From contig NC_090989.1 of NCBI RefSeq assembly GCF_041146395.1, forward strand, positions 283,494,343 through 283,558,342: a DNA stretch of 64,000 nt. Direction: 5' to 3'. The notes beneath the pieces were generated by a model. It saw only the letters and a list, made by a program, of their open reading frames with translations. It was not told where the DNA came from and made no database searches. The translations under genes and the position numbers were made by a program. Below, piece after piece: positions 1 through 12,152 of this stretch (position 1 is its first letter; each line of letters starts with the position of its first letter). The stretch comes from Eulemur rufifrons (Eukaryota; Chordata; Mammalia; Primates; Lemuridae).

Positions 1-1612
1 CTTGTTTAAGGAAGAGACAGGAAAACGCATGCTTTTCCCCACGCAGGAAATCGACAAGCCCAGCATCTCCAATCAATAAAATCATATTCTGCTGACTTTG
101 AGACGGAGGCTGAAATGTCATCCTGGGGGGTGTGCTCGAGTGGGGGGGGCTGGGCGGGGCGGCGGGAGCCGTGGAGGGCTCTCAGCCGCGCTGCTGATGT
201 ATTGAGAAAGGATCTGGTGCTGTGCGTGGACAGATGGTCCCCGGGCGGGGCCCACGCCTCTCGGAGCCCTGCTGGAGAAACTACCCGGCTCGCTGGCCGG
301 TGCCCACTCCCTGGGGGCGAGCCGCAGCCTGGCCGATTGCCCACTCATGACACTCAGTGGGCAGAGGCTGCTGAGCAGCACTGATTTGCACCACGGGCTG
401 GGCGGGAGGGGGTTTCCTCCCTCTGCTTGCATACCACCAGTAATGGGAAGCTCATCACTGCTGGAAGAGCGCATGGAGCTGGCACCGCCCCCTCGGTACA
501 TCCCACTGCAAGGCCGCTCTGGGCAAGTCTGCCCCACCCACCACCCCAGCTACCTCTGGCTCCTGCCGCCCAGACCTCAGGGCACACCTCACTGTCCCCA
601 GCGGGGGTGGACGGAGCCGCTCCTCCTCGCTGCCCCTGAGCAGGGGCCTTGGGCGATTTCAAAATAAAGCAAGAGAGAAGAAGAGGGTCACAGCCGAATC
701 CACCTCCCACGAAGGTCTCTGGTTTCGGGAGCTCGGGGCTTCCCGGGGGCTTCTCCACCTCCTGTGTCGTGACCGGACGCAGTTCTGAGGAGCAGGGGGT
801 AGAAGAGAACCCATTTTGTGGCTCACAGAATGTCCCCAGGGACCTGGGGGGGGGAGGGCAAGAGCCAGAATCAGGCCACGTTCTGCCTTGAGGGAGGGTG
901 AACAACCTCTTCGCAGTCCCAGCAGCTCTGCACACTGTGGGGGCCTCCAAGGAGCCCCGGAAATATTGTTAAATTGGAATGACAAATGGAAGGTGCTAGA
1001 AGCCAAGCGCTGACTGCCCCTAGATTTTGATTCGTATCTGAGGCCTGTTCCCAGCCTGCACAGTGCTCCTCCTCAACGCTTTCCTGGCCCTGGGTCACCT
1101 CCATCGTTCATTTACCAACACACATGTTCTGAGCGCCCCCCGAGAGCCGGGCTTGGATCCCATCTCCCAGGAGCCGCCCTCTGCAGGGCGGGACAGACAC
1201 TTATGACCGGGTGACGGGCGCCTGTAGACCCAGTGCTCTGGGGGCCTGAGCTTACCCAGGTGGGGCAGCTGCCGGCCCGCGCACGTCCAGGGAGCAGCCA
1301 GGGCAGCTAGTCTATGGCTGTGGACCCCTCTTCCGCGTGTGGCCTCACGGTCCACGATGGAGCCACTGCCCTGGCTGGCAGGTGGGGGTGAGCAGGCCGA
1401 GCTGACCGTGGGCACAGCCAGGGGGCTGGACACGCCCACCTGCCTCCTAGAGGCCCCTGGTGACTCCCAGCCCTGGAGTAGCCATCTGAGAAATGGTGCT
1501 TGCTGGAACAATGACACGAGGTAATGAATTCAGGGTTCAGCCCAGAGCCGTAGCTGGTGCTCAGGGACAGCGAGCTGCCAGCCCACCTGCCCCTTCCCGC
1601 TGCGCCAGCATC

Positions 1613-1812
1613 CCCTCCCCTCCCCCAGCCCCACACCCGTGTCACCCCATCCCTCCCCTCCCCCAGCCCCACACCCGTGTCACCCCATCCCTCCCCTCCC
1701 CCAGCCCCACACCCGTGTCACCCCATCCCTCCCCTCCCTGCCCCACCCTGTGTCACCTCCTGAGCCCCACATCCATGTCACCCTGTCCCCTCCCCACACC
1801 TGTGTCACCTCC
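1613..1812. repeat. 38-bp minisatellite
   Basis: ACACCCGTGTCACCCCATCC recurs at 1633, 1671 and 1709, exactly 38 bases apart, with near-identical intervening CT-rich sequence. Shorter degenerate copies (CCACATCCATGTCACC, CACACCTGTGTCACC) continue to about 1812. Three good units plus two or three decayed ones. The proline-rich open frames here are produced by the repeat. Confidence 0.9.
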
Positions 1813-4800
1813 ACGCCTGTTTGTTTTCCAAGGGTTGGCTCGGGTCCCTCTTGCCGTGGTCCCCAGGGGGGGCCATCACAGTGTTTCTCCAGACTTGAAA
1901 CCCGCGCGGCCGGTGGTGCTGGAGTGGGAACTCACCACCTACGCCGGTGCCTGCAGACGCTCTCTGGGTGTTAACTTCGTGTGTTCCTTTTTGCTTCCTT
2001 TGTGGCAAATGACTCCCCTAGAAGCCCACACCAGCGAGGGGAGCGAGGCGAAGGGGTGTGAGAATGGATGTCTCTCACCCAGAAATCGCCCCTCAGGTTA
2101 CTTTCAGCCTGTGTTTACGAACTGTTCAGGGCTGGACGAGGCTGCCTAAATTTAACTGTTATTTTATTGTAATTTTATGGGCGAAATTACCTGCTGGTGC
2201 CATATTTGAGAATTGGAGTCTCAGGAACATCTTCTGGAGTGTCTGTCTCTTTGCTGGACTAGAGCCCCAGAGGCTGGTGTGTGGCTGGAAGCTTGGGCGT
2301 GCAGCTCTCTGCTCCCTGAGCGTCTGCAGAGCTGGGCTGCGGGGGCCGCCCTCGGGCCGCTCGCTCACCGGCCTCGCGCGCTGACAGCCGTCCACGAGGA
2401 AGGGCGGGGGAGCTTGTCTGGCTGTCGTTTGCTTCTGCACCTCAGCTCAGCTGCAAGATCTGCAGGCCAGGCCAGGAGCCACGGAGCTGCAGTAAAAGTT
2501 TAATTGAATCTCTCCTTTCCTGGCCCTTGCTGAGTTAACGTCAGCTGCTCGGAATGACCTGATGCAGCCACTGTTTTTCTTCTTTATTGTGGCCTGCCAC
2601 CGCCAATTTAGCAGGGACAACAGGGGCCAGCCTAAGCGGGGCAAACAGCCGGGAGCTGACGGGGGAGCCTGTCCCGCTAATGACAGGGGCGAGGCGGCGG
2701 GCAGCGAGGGAGTCGGTGGTGCTGGTGACAGACAGGTGCACCTTTGAGTCCCCACTGCTCTGGGGACAGCCACGGGGCTATGCGGGAGGCGCTGGCCAAG
2801 GGTGGTGCTTTTCAGGGACCCGGGAGAGCCATTGAAGCCATTAATGTCCTTGCAGCAAGAAGCTTTTTAGGGGGTGTGGTGAGGGGTCCTCCAGGAATGA
2901 GAATTCAATAAGCAAAACTGAAACGTGGAACATGCAGCGACATCGTTCTTGGCGACCTTACTTCCAAGCCTTAGCGGGAAGGAAGAGATCAATAAGGAAA
3001 TTACCGCTTTTTCACGGAGTCGGCGGCTGAACCGCCAATGTGGCCTCGGCCCCTCCCAGGGCCCAGCCTCGGGAAGGAACAGAACAGCCCCCAGAGGGAG
3101 CAGGCGTGTCCCCAGCAATTCTGAAAATTTTGGCCAATTAGAAGACAGTTTGGGGACATCGCACTGATTTCTCCAAACACGGCTCTCCAGCAAGAGCCCG
3201 AGGCCGGGTATCAGGGGACGTGGATTCCGTCTCAGGCCGCCACTCCCGGCTGCGCCGACTTGGGCAGGGGGTAACTAGTCTCACTGGGCCGCCAGGTGTC
3301 TGCTTGTCAGTGGGGACAGCAGCCCCTTAGAGCAGAGTGAAGGGCTGCGGGAGCCTCTGCGAGGACAGCTTCACAGGGCTGGGGAGGGAGGAGTGAGGGG
3401 ACAAAGGGTCTTTTTCCTCGAGGCCAGGAGAGCCCAGCATTAAAGCGTTTTTCAGGTAGAGCCGGCAAGTGACGCCGTGGTCATTCGGCTGGATGCCTGG
3501 TGCCTTCACCAGCTGGGCGGAGCTGTCCCGACAGCCATGGCTGCCACCTCCATGAGTGGGGACCGACTTCCACACTCCCCAGCACCTGTCCCACGAGGGC
3601 AACAGTGGTATTCCGGGTGTCGGTTGGGGAAACTGAGGCCTGGATGGGGCCGTGTGTGGTGGAGGCCAGGCCTGGGTGACTCATGACCCAGGTCTGCCCT
3701 CGATGGCTGTGACCGCGGTGGACTCCTGCCAGGCTGGAAGGCTGAGGACACAGGACGAGGCCAGGAGAGCAGAGTCTCCCCGGAAACAGGCCGGGCGCAA
3801 CTGCTGCTCCCGCTGTGCCAGGGCGGAGAGCAACCTTGAGGGAGCCAAGTGAGTTTCCAAGGCCGCTTGCTGCCCTGCAGCTGCCACGCTTGTGGTGGGC
3901 GCTTGGCATCCTCCCGTGTGCACACACGTGTGTGCCTGTGCTTGTGTGTACGTGCAGAGGTGGGGCAGCAGGACAGAGGGCTCACGGAGGAAACCTTCCA
4001 CTCCCATCTGCCGGGCTCCCAGCAAGGGCAGCCGGACAGACGCTGGCCCTGTGGCTCAGCCATCCTCGGCCGGGGCCGCCTCCCGCCGCTGCCCTACCCT
4101 GCACCCGGCAGTGACTCACCAGTGCAGATCCTGGCTGGGCACACCGTTCTGGCGCCTTCCGCTGCCTGCCGTGTGATGAACAAGCAGCCAGTGACTCACC
4201 AGCCGGAGGACATGCCGTGTGTGCCACGGGCCAGCCGAGGGCGGGAGAGAGCAGAGCCCAGAGCTCGGCCCAGGCTCACGCCGGCCCTGCCCCTCAGCCG
4301 GGCTCCGGGCTGCTGCTTAACCTCCCCGTGTCTAGTTCTGCACAGAGGAGATTAGGCGACACCAGGAGAGTAAGGAACTTCCCGAAACACCCTGCAGAGG
4401 ACAAGACCTCACCTTGCCTGAGAATCCCGGCAGCCTCTGGAATGAGGCCCTTGGTTTAGAGCAGCAGAGAACTGTCTCAGAGAGACACACCGGCGGAGAC
4501 CACTGAAGGACAGACCCCCTCGGATCTCGTAGCTACTCCTGGGCAAGACTCCCCAGGGGGGTTCGGACAGCGCAGTAGTCAGCGTTTACAGATCTCTACA
4601 AAGCAAAGCAGTGAGCACTTCCATCGCGGAGACCGTGAATACCCACCTACGGGAGAAGCACCTGCCTGGGGCAGCATCGGCACAGACCGGAGTCCCAGGA
4701 TCCGGCAAGGGAAGTTGGGCCACTTAATAAACAGCGCTGGGGTTGCTGGGCAGCCTTTGGGAAAACACAAAGCCGGCTCCACACTTCACGCTGCTAAACC

Positions 4801-4929
4801 CCAAAGGCACGGCCAGTCCGAAGGCTGCGCGGTGCCCGGGAAGCACGGGTGGATTCCTTACGCCTGGGAGTAGGGACCCGTCCTCATTACCACAGGGAGC
4901 CAGGTGCATTGCAAGAATGATTGGTAATT

Positions 4930-5150
4930 TCAACTACAGTGAAACAAATAAAAAACCTGACACACAACCAAAAATCAAGAGATGAATGACGAGCCAGGCG
5001 ATATTTGCAAGTTACCGCACAGAACCACACGGGGCAAACCTTCCACACATACAAAGAGCCCCTAAAATCTGAGAAAGGGTAGACCAACAACCGAATGGAA
5101 AAATGGGCAAAAGATGTGGACTGAAAGTTCACAGAAAGCATCGCCGCAGA
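4930..5150 (+). mobile_element. L1 fragment (old, sense)
   Basis: A-rich sequence including GGAAAAATGGGCAAAAGATG followed by a 'ttcacagaaag' motif, which is typical of the distal part of L1 ORF2. Divergent and short. Borders approximate. Confidence 0.55.
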
Positions 5151-6055
5151 ATGGCCCATTTGGTCCCCCCGCTGCCCTAGGTGGTGCTGTCCCCATCCCC
5201 TTCTGCCCTAGACGACAGTGTTCTCCTCCCCCTCCTGCAGGCCAGAGGGCGGAGTCAGAGGCTGACTTTGCGGCAGGACCTGCACGTGGCTGGACGAAGG
5301 TCCGACCCGCACCCGCCTCTCCCAGTCCCGGCTCAGCCCCTGGGAGCCGCTTGCCGGGAACTCACCTCCCCATGGGCATCATCACCTGTGTGCCGTCCCA
5401 CGTCTCAGGCTCGGGTCACCCCTGAGTGTCAGGAAACACTCTAGATCCTTCTCTGTTTTGGCCCATGGAGCTCCTCCGGCCGAGCTGCCCGGACAGGCCT
5501 CTCGGAGCCTGAGTTGTCCATCTTAGGATGGGAGGGGCAGTGTGACATCTGAGGGACATGGGGAATGGCTTCCAGGTGTTTTCTATGCCTAAGCTGCCAC
5601 TTGTCACCTTCAAAGGGAATTAGTTGAAATGATTCAATAAAAAACAAAATTTTCACACTTGGTGATTTTATAGACTACGAATCAATAGCCCTTGGTTTTT
5701 CTGGGTGGAGAGTCCCTCAGGCTGAGACGATGACCCCGTCTGTGCTCAGGACATCCTCAATGTCACCTGGCTTGCTGGCCATTGGCTGCTCCAGCATGTT
5801 CAGCTATTCAAAATAACATTGCCTTTCATTTCCTGGTCCCTTCCAAGGACAGAGCTTCCTACCAGTTGTCCACCCTGAGCCTCCCAGGAGCCCAGAGCCG
5901 AGCTGTCTCCTTCCTGCTCCGTGCAGAGCATGGAGCCTTCGTGAGTTCCACACGAGCGTCCTGTGGCTCTGAAGGGGCCAGAAGGAAAGAAATCCTGTGC
6001 AAATTCGGAGAACACCAGGCCCAGCTGCACACAGAACTGGCGTCTCGTGCTCTGG

Positions 6056-6304
6056 TTTTATTTACTTATTTATTTTTGAGACAGAGTCTCTGTTGCCCCG
6101 GCTAGAGTGCCATAGCGTCAGCCTGGCTCACAGCAACCTCAAACTTCTGGGCTCGAGCGATCCTCCTGCCTCAGCCTAGGGTAGCTGGGACCACAGGCAT
6201 GCGCGACCATGCCTGGCTAGTTTTTTTCTATATATATTTTTAGTTGTCCAGATCATTTCTTTCTATTTTTAGTAGAGACGGGGTCTCGCTCTTGCTCAGG
6301 CTGG
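6056..6304 (-). mobile_element. Strepsirrhine-type Alu, 5'-truncated
   Basis: The plus strand starts with an interrupted T-rich tract (the tail) and reads GAGACAGAGTCTCTGTTGCC, CTCACAGCAACCTCAAACTT, CTGCCTCAGCCT and GTAGAGACGGGGTCTCGCTC, the antisense of a dimeric Alu. The segment TATATATATTTTTAGTTGTC followed by 'cagatcatttctttc' is the right-arm insertion characteristic of lemur and galago Alus. The left arm ends at GCTCAGGCTGG, so about 60 bases of the 5' end are missing. Confidence 0.9.
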
Positions 6305-6860
6305 GTGCTCTGGTCTTTGGGTGCCGCACAGAACCGCCAGAGTTTGATTCCAGGCCAAAGTTTTATTAAAGAAAATTCATTCACAGATGTTCTGCCGTCA
6401 GCCAATATATTCAGTTATTGGAATCTGAGGGATGTAACGGCAGGCTGGTTACTTATTTGTTCTCAGGGTGGAACAATTTTTCTTGTATATTTAATGTCCT
6501 GGAGGAATATTCTCCCCAGCAAGGACTCGCCTGAGACAGCAAATCCATCCTGGACCTGTGAGGTCATCATTTTGTCTTCTGGTGACTCATAGACTAGGTA
6601 TTTGTGCATTTGCTCTTTACTGTGTCATTACAGGGAAATCACACAGAAATCAGCCCATGACGGCAGCTGTGATTACAGAACGATTCCCGCCCGATCGCGC
6701 TTGGGCAGGTTTCCATCACATCAGAAATGAAGTCGGCAGCCGCACAGACCGAGCTGCGGCTTTATTGAAACTCAGGGCTTTTGTATTAATAACCAGCTCT
6801 CTGTCTCGCAGGAGGGATTTGGTACGCTGTCTCACTCCAGGATAATTTGTAAACATAAAA
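6305..6860 (-). mobile_element. Possible LTR fragment(s), antisense
   Basis: Read on the minus strand, two segments look like the polyadenylation part of a retroviral LTR: AATAAAGCCGCAGCTCGG near 6750-6770 and CTTTAATAAAACTTTGGCCT near 6352-6372, the latter followed by GGCACCCAAAGACCAGAG. No coding remnant is visible. It abuts the truncated Alu. Low confidence; it could be unrelated unique DNA. Confidence 0.3.
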
Positions 6861-8689
6861 GTATGACACGCCTTCCACTTCTAAAAGTTTTTATTGGACT
6901 CCCCTCCTGCAGGTTGCATGAGTGAGTGCCACCTTGCTCAGGGACACTTCCTGCTAATGAGGCTCTAATTAGGGATTAGGCATTTCCACACCCCACTCCT
7001 CCCGTCCCGAGTGTCACCTTCAGTGGATGCTCTGAGCTCCCTGGCAGAAGAAACGTAGGTGCTGTCGACAAGAAGACACAAGAGAGGGTTTTCTTTTTTC
7101 TCGAGTTTAGAAAGTCACCTGTTTTGGACACCAAAAATCGCCCCCCCCAAATCCCAAAGAATACATCATGCCGACTGCAAGGGAATCACAGATGCTGGGA
7201 AGAAGGGACCGACAGGGGACAGGGTCAGGGGGCACCGAGGGCCCAGAGGAGGGCAGGACGAGGGAGGAATTCTCCTTGGAGGTGGGAAGGAGTCGCTCCC
7301 GACACATGCTGGCCCTGGAGCGGGTGAGGACTGGCCCACCCAGCCCCCTGCAGAGATGTGGCCCCAGCGGCTGGGGGAGGAGGGGACCTGGGGCCAGACG
7401 TCTGTCCCGTGAATGGTCGATGGCCGTGCGGATTGGGAGTCAGGCCCATCGTTCAACAATTCCCCAGCACATCTCGAGAGACGCCTTGTACCCTCTCTCC
7501 CACTCGGTGGTTTAGGGCTCACTTTTGCCCTATTTATCATTCCAGATTTTCCCAACTGTTGTGCAGGGCCAGGTAACAAGGGTGGCGACTGTGACCAAGC
7601 TGGACATGGGCCCCAAATGCCCCCATCTGCCTCCCTCCCTGACCGCTCCCTGTGCCAGCAGCCCCAGCTCCCGTGTGGGTACAGCAGCCAGTGTCGTGCA
7701 CTCTCAGACATCCTCAGACTCTGGGCTCCTCAACATACCAAGCATCGCAGACGACCAAGTGCCATCAACAGCCCTGCCTGGGTACCAGCCCCCGTCCTTC
7801 CAGGAGTGACGACGGAAGCTCGGGGGCTGGTCAGCTCTGGGTTGAGCAGGTGCCGGCGGGGCCAGGCTCCCCGGGCCGCCTGACTTTCCCAGTGCCCCTT
7901 GTCACTGCCCTGCCATCCTCCTGCTGTGGGGTGACAGCTGCCCCAGCAGGGGTTGGGGAGTGAGAGTGGGGGACTCCCACACCCCGAATCGCAGAACCCA
8001 GACAAGCAGCCCTCTTCTGCCAAGCCAGGGCCAGGATCATTGTCCCGGGCAGGGACTCACTCTGACATTGCTCTTTCCTGGCCGGCAGGAACCCCAGAGC
8101 ACTCCAGAAAGGCCCTGGACGTTGAGATGGGGCTGGTCCTGCTGAGACCTCAGGGCCTGCTTAGGGGCAGGGGCCCCACGGGGCTTCCGAGGACCTTGCC
8201 GGGCGGCCTGGGCTCCTCGGGGTTGCCAAGGCCTGCACGTGGCCCACCGTCTCCAAGGCCACAGGACCTGGGTCCCAGAGAGGGCCGGCTGCAGCCCCCG
8301 CTGAGCGAACTGGGGGGTTCACCTCACTGACTCTTCAGCAAGGTCTCTGCTGGCACCCCCAGCGCGTCAGGGCGTCTAAAGTGGGTGCTGCCCCAGACCC
8401 CTTCCGGCTGTGTCCGTGGGGCCAGGGTGGGGGTGGGATCCCAGTGCACCCTCAAGTGGGAGTGGCACCCCAGAGTCACCTGGGGGAGGGGACCCAGGCT
8501 GATTCTCCAGGTTCTGACATTTACGGCGACGGTGGTCCGAGATCCAACGGCGAATGCGTCCTCTGCCGTTCTCCGAAAGGAAGGACCTTTCTTCCCTTTC
8601 TGAAATGACCCCCAACTCTGGAATACAGCCGCAAGGACCTGCAATTCTTGATCGTTTTTAAGCCCTCAGAAATGACAAGTGAGGCAAAA

Positions 8690-9688
8690 ACATCTCCTAA
8701 TGTTTTTATTGTTCCTTAGATAACTGGATAGTACAAAGTTTTCCTCTGTTTGTTTTTTTTTTTTTTTACTTAAAAAATGTACTTTCCTCACAGTTACCCT
8801 CGTGACATTCCCTTCCCCTTGGAAACCGAGGTTTCCCTAGACAAGCCCTTCTTATCTGCGGTTACATGATTGAGATAGTTTAACAAGAAGAGAATAATTC
8901 CTTTGATTATTATCAACATGAACTTGACTATGTCTCTATAAGGGTGAACACTGATTTTTTTTTTCTTTTGAGGAACAAAAACCATCCACTTATTAATCCA
9001 AACTACGGCATTGCATTTACAACATTCATTGCATAAACCGAACACACACAGTTACCACCTCAAGGAACTAACGGACAGACACTGCACAATATATCTACGG
9101 GGTACGCGGTACGCGAGTTCAGACGACGTGGGCACAGCAACTTCGTTCCGCACACTCTGACCTTCGCGTCAGCGAGCACTAGACACGGGTCCTTGCACTA
9201 CTTGGGGTCGTGGCACAGTTAATCTAAGAGACAACAACACGGTCAGGAAACAGCACTGCGATGGGGTGCGCTAAACTAGCCGCCGCCAAGCACGGCCCCG
9301 GGGCTCTCAAGGACACAGGACGATCACATCCCTCGGAGCTGACTCAACTTCCGGGAATGTCCATGCGGCCCTAACAGCGGGTGTTCTCGGGCGAGAGGGG
9401 CCAACAGTCACCGCCTTGCTTCTTTAGTATGTTGTTTGACCAGGGGGCGGGGGAGGGGGGCCAGGCGCCTCGGGCTGCAGTTCCAGCTGCAAATACAGGG
9501 GTTTCTTCCCAAGCCTGTTGCCCGCCGGCTGCAAGGGGAGAAACTCGGAGGTAATGCCATCCCTCGGTGTCAGAATCCGCACTGCTGATGATTTTTCAGA
9601 ATTAGTGTTGTCAGTATCTTTTTGGCAGCTGTTTCACAGGGGTTTCCTTTAGGTGAGCACTGGGACTCTAGGCCTCGGGCAGAGGCAA
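8690..9688 (-). other. OLFM1: OLFM1 Z-isoform 3' UTR
   Basis: About 1 kb following the TAG stop on the minus strand. It becomes AU-rich toward the distal end and includes a 15-18 base A-run (T-run on plus at 8753-8768). The first good AATAAA is at 8705-8710. Coordinates of the 3' end are inferred from that signal. There is no competing open reading frame of interest. Confidence 0.75.
8705..8710 (-). terminator. OLFM1: Polyadenylation signal AATAAA for Z transcripts
   Basis: TTTATT on the plus strand reads AATAAA on the minus strand. It is followed downstream by a U/GU-rich stretch (GATGTTTTTGCC). It lies about 980 nt past the stop codon. Cleavage is expected 10-30 nt further, near 8685-8697. 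The position is inferred from motif and context. Confidence 0.7.
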
Positions 9689-10384
<696 letters not shown>

Positions 10385-12099
10385 TCAGCGTCCCCGAAGG
10401 AGCACGGGGTGGGCTCCTCCCAGGAGAGATCTGTTCTCCGACTTGAAATCGACTGTCACCAGGAAAGGAGTTGACAGAACCAGGAAAGAATAATTCAGAC
10501 CAAAGGGTACCAGGTCCTCCCTCCAAACCCACAGTGCACTTGTCCAAGGGGACAGGGCTACTTTGCCACCCAAGAAAGAGGCATTCGGTTTAAAGAAAGG
10601 ATGTGGGGGGAAGGCGGATGTGGGAACAGACCACATGGGCCACCGTAGCCTCACTACGTGTATGGGCTGCGGCCGCCCGGTGCGAGCCGTGTAAGTGGGT
10701 GGCCCCCCACAGCGAGCCCCCTGCTTGGGCTGCCACCAGGCCGTGACGCAGGAGCTGCGTCTGTCCACTGCTGCGTCCCACGGCAGGTGCTCACACACGG
10801 GGAGGGGAGGAACCCTGTTAGGGCATGGACCCCGACCCCCTCAAGATGGCATTGGAAAGGGCACAGCCACCTGGGCCCTGGACCGGGGCAGCCTGTAGTG
10901 ACGACTGGCTCTCAAGGTCGCAGGGAAGGGCCATCTCCCGTATGCCAACAGGGCACGGCGTGAGGCCGCCGTGTCCTGCCAGGCCATCCCTGCGGCAGGA
11001 TGGAGTCATCCCAACTGCCGGGCGGAACGTCATTGGTCTGGCATTTGGGATGCTGTGCGTGTCATCACTCCCTGTCACACCTGATCCGGGGGAAGCACTG
11101 CTCTGAAAAGAACCTGGGCCTGGAAAAAGGCCCTGGCTGTGTGAGTCAACCTGGGTAACAGGGCCAGTGGCCCAAGCTTGGGGTCACAGAGGAAGAGACT
11201 TCCGATGGTCGCCTAAATGCCCGTTGACTTGGGAACCGTCTAGACTTTGCACAAAATGCTCTAGGCAGTTTCAACCAATATGGGAGCAAATTAGAACGCG
11301 CTGCGGCTAGGCGGAGGGCAGTCTGGCAGGCTACTGGGCCCGTGCGTCTGTCTGACGGTGAGACAGCCGCTTTACCCAGCCAGGGCTCGGCCGCCGCGCG
11401 GGGGATTAAGGGGCAGAAGCTTTCAGACTTGGCATTACACATGCGTTAGAACATTCAAAAAAACTCATGCCCTTGTTCCTGAGATATCCATTTAGGTACT
11501 TAGAGGCAGATGTGCTTTTTGTTTTTAATGAGATTTACTTTTTAACTGGGTCTCATTTGAGGCTGTTATTATCCTTAGCCTCCCACGGACCAGCCCTCAA
11601 TGACGTGGGTCACGGATTAGGACGGGGGACGGGACTGGGGAGCCAGGGCCATGCGCCGAAACCTCCGAGATCGCACTGCCGGACAGCCGCCCTCCCGCCG
11701 CCTCCTCTTGGCCGTCTGCTCAGACAGGGAGCTCTTGGCTGCTTTCGAGACCGGGCTCCAATGACATTCCTCTCGGAACCCCCTCCCGCCCCACCTGCCA
11801 AGGAACCGCCCCTCCTGCCTCAGTACAGAGAACACTTTCCAGTACGTTCGCACATCAGCCTCCCAGGAGTGAGCCCTGGACAGCGGGGACCCAGCCTGAC
11901 CCGTCCCTGTACCCCCAGGGTCCAGCGCCTCCTTCCTGGGGGCAGAACTGGGTGGCGATGGCATCAGTGACTGAGGATTTTTAAATGGCCTTTCCTTCCG
12001 GTACACGGACAAACTGGACACAGGACACAGCACGTTCTAAACTGTCATCAAGGATGGGAGCGAAAATCGACACGAGGTGCTCAGTGTGTAACAGCCGGC

Positions 12100-12152
12100 T
12101 CTCGGGCCTGGCGCTGGGGCCTGGCGGCGGGGCCTGGCGCTGGGGCAGGATG
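12100..12152. repeat. GC-rich short tandem repeat
   Basis: GGGCCTGGCGCTGGGGCCTG followed by two further decayed copies, period about 12-24. Intronic between exons Z2 and Z3. Confidence 0.7.

Larger units (their letters stand above)
1..8689. other. Sequence downstream of OLFM1
   Basis: Apart from the repeats listed separately I see no supported gene here. Open frames of up to about 220 codons are GC-driven or repeat-derived and lack recognisable domains. The block 2440-2720, with TAATTGAATC, TTGCTGAGTTAACGTCAGCT and TTCTTTATTGTGGCCTGCC, and the block 6885-7000, with TGCTAATGAGGCTCTAATTA, look like possible conserved noncoding DNA. Confidence 0.6.

Noticed and set aside
659..672. AATAAA on plus near 663 as a gene 3' end
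   Set aside because: No supported upstream plus-strand exon; an isolated hexamer is expected by chance.
1493..2149. 218-codon Pro-rich plus-strand frame
   Set aside because: Mostly translation of the 38-bp minisatellite.
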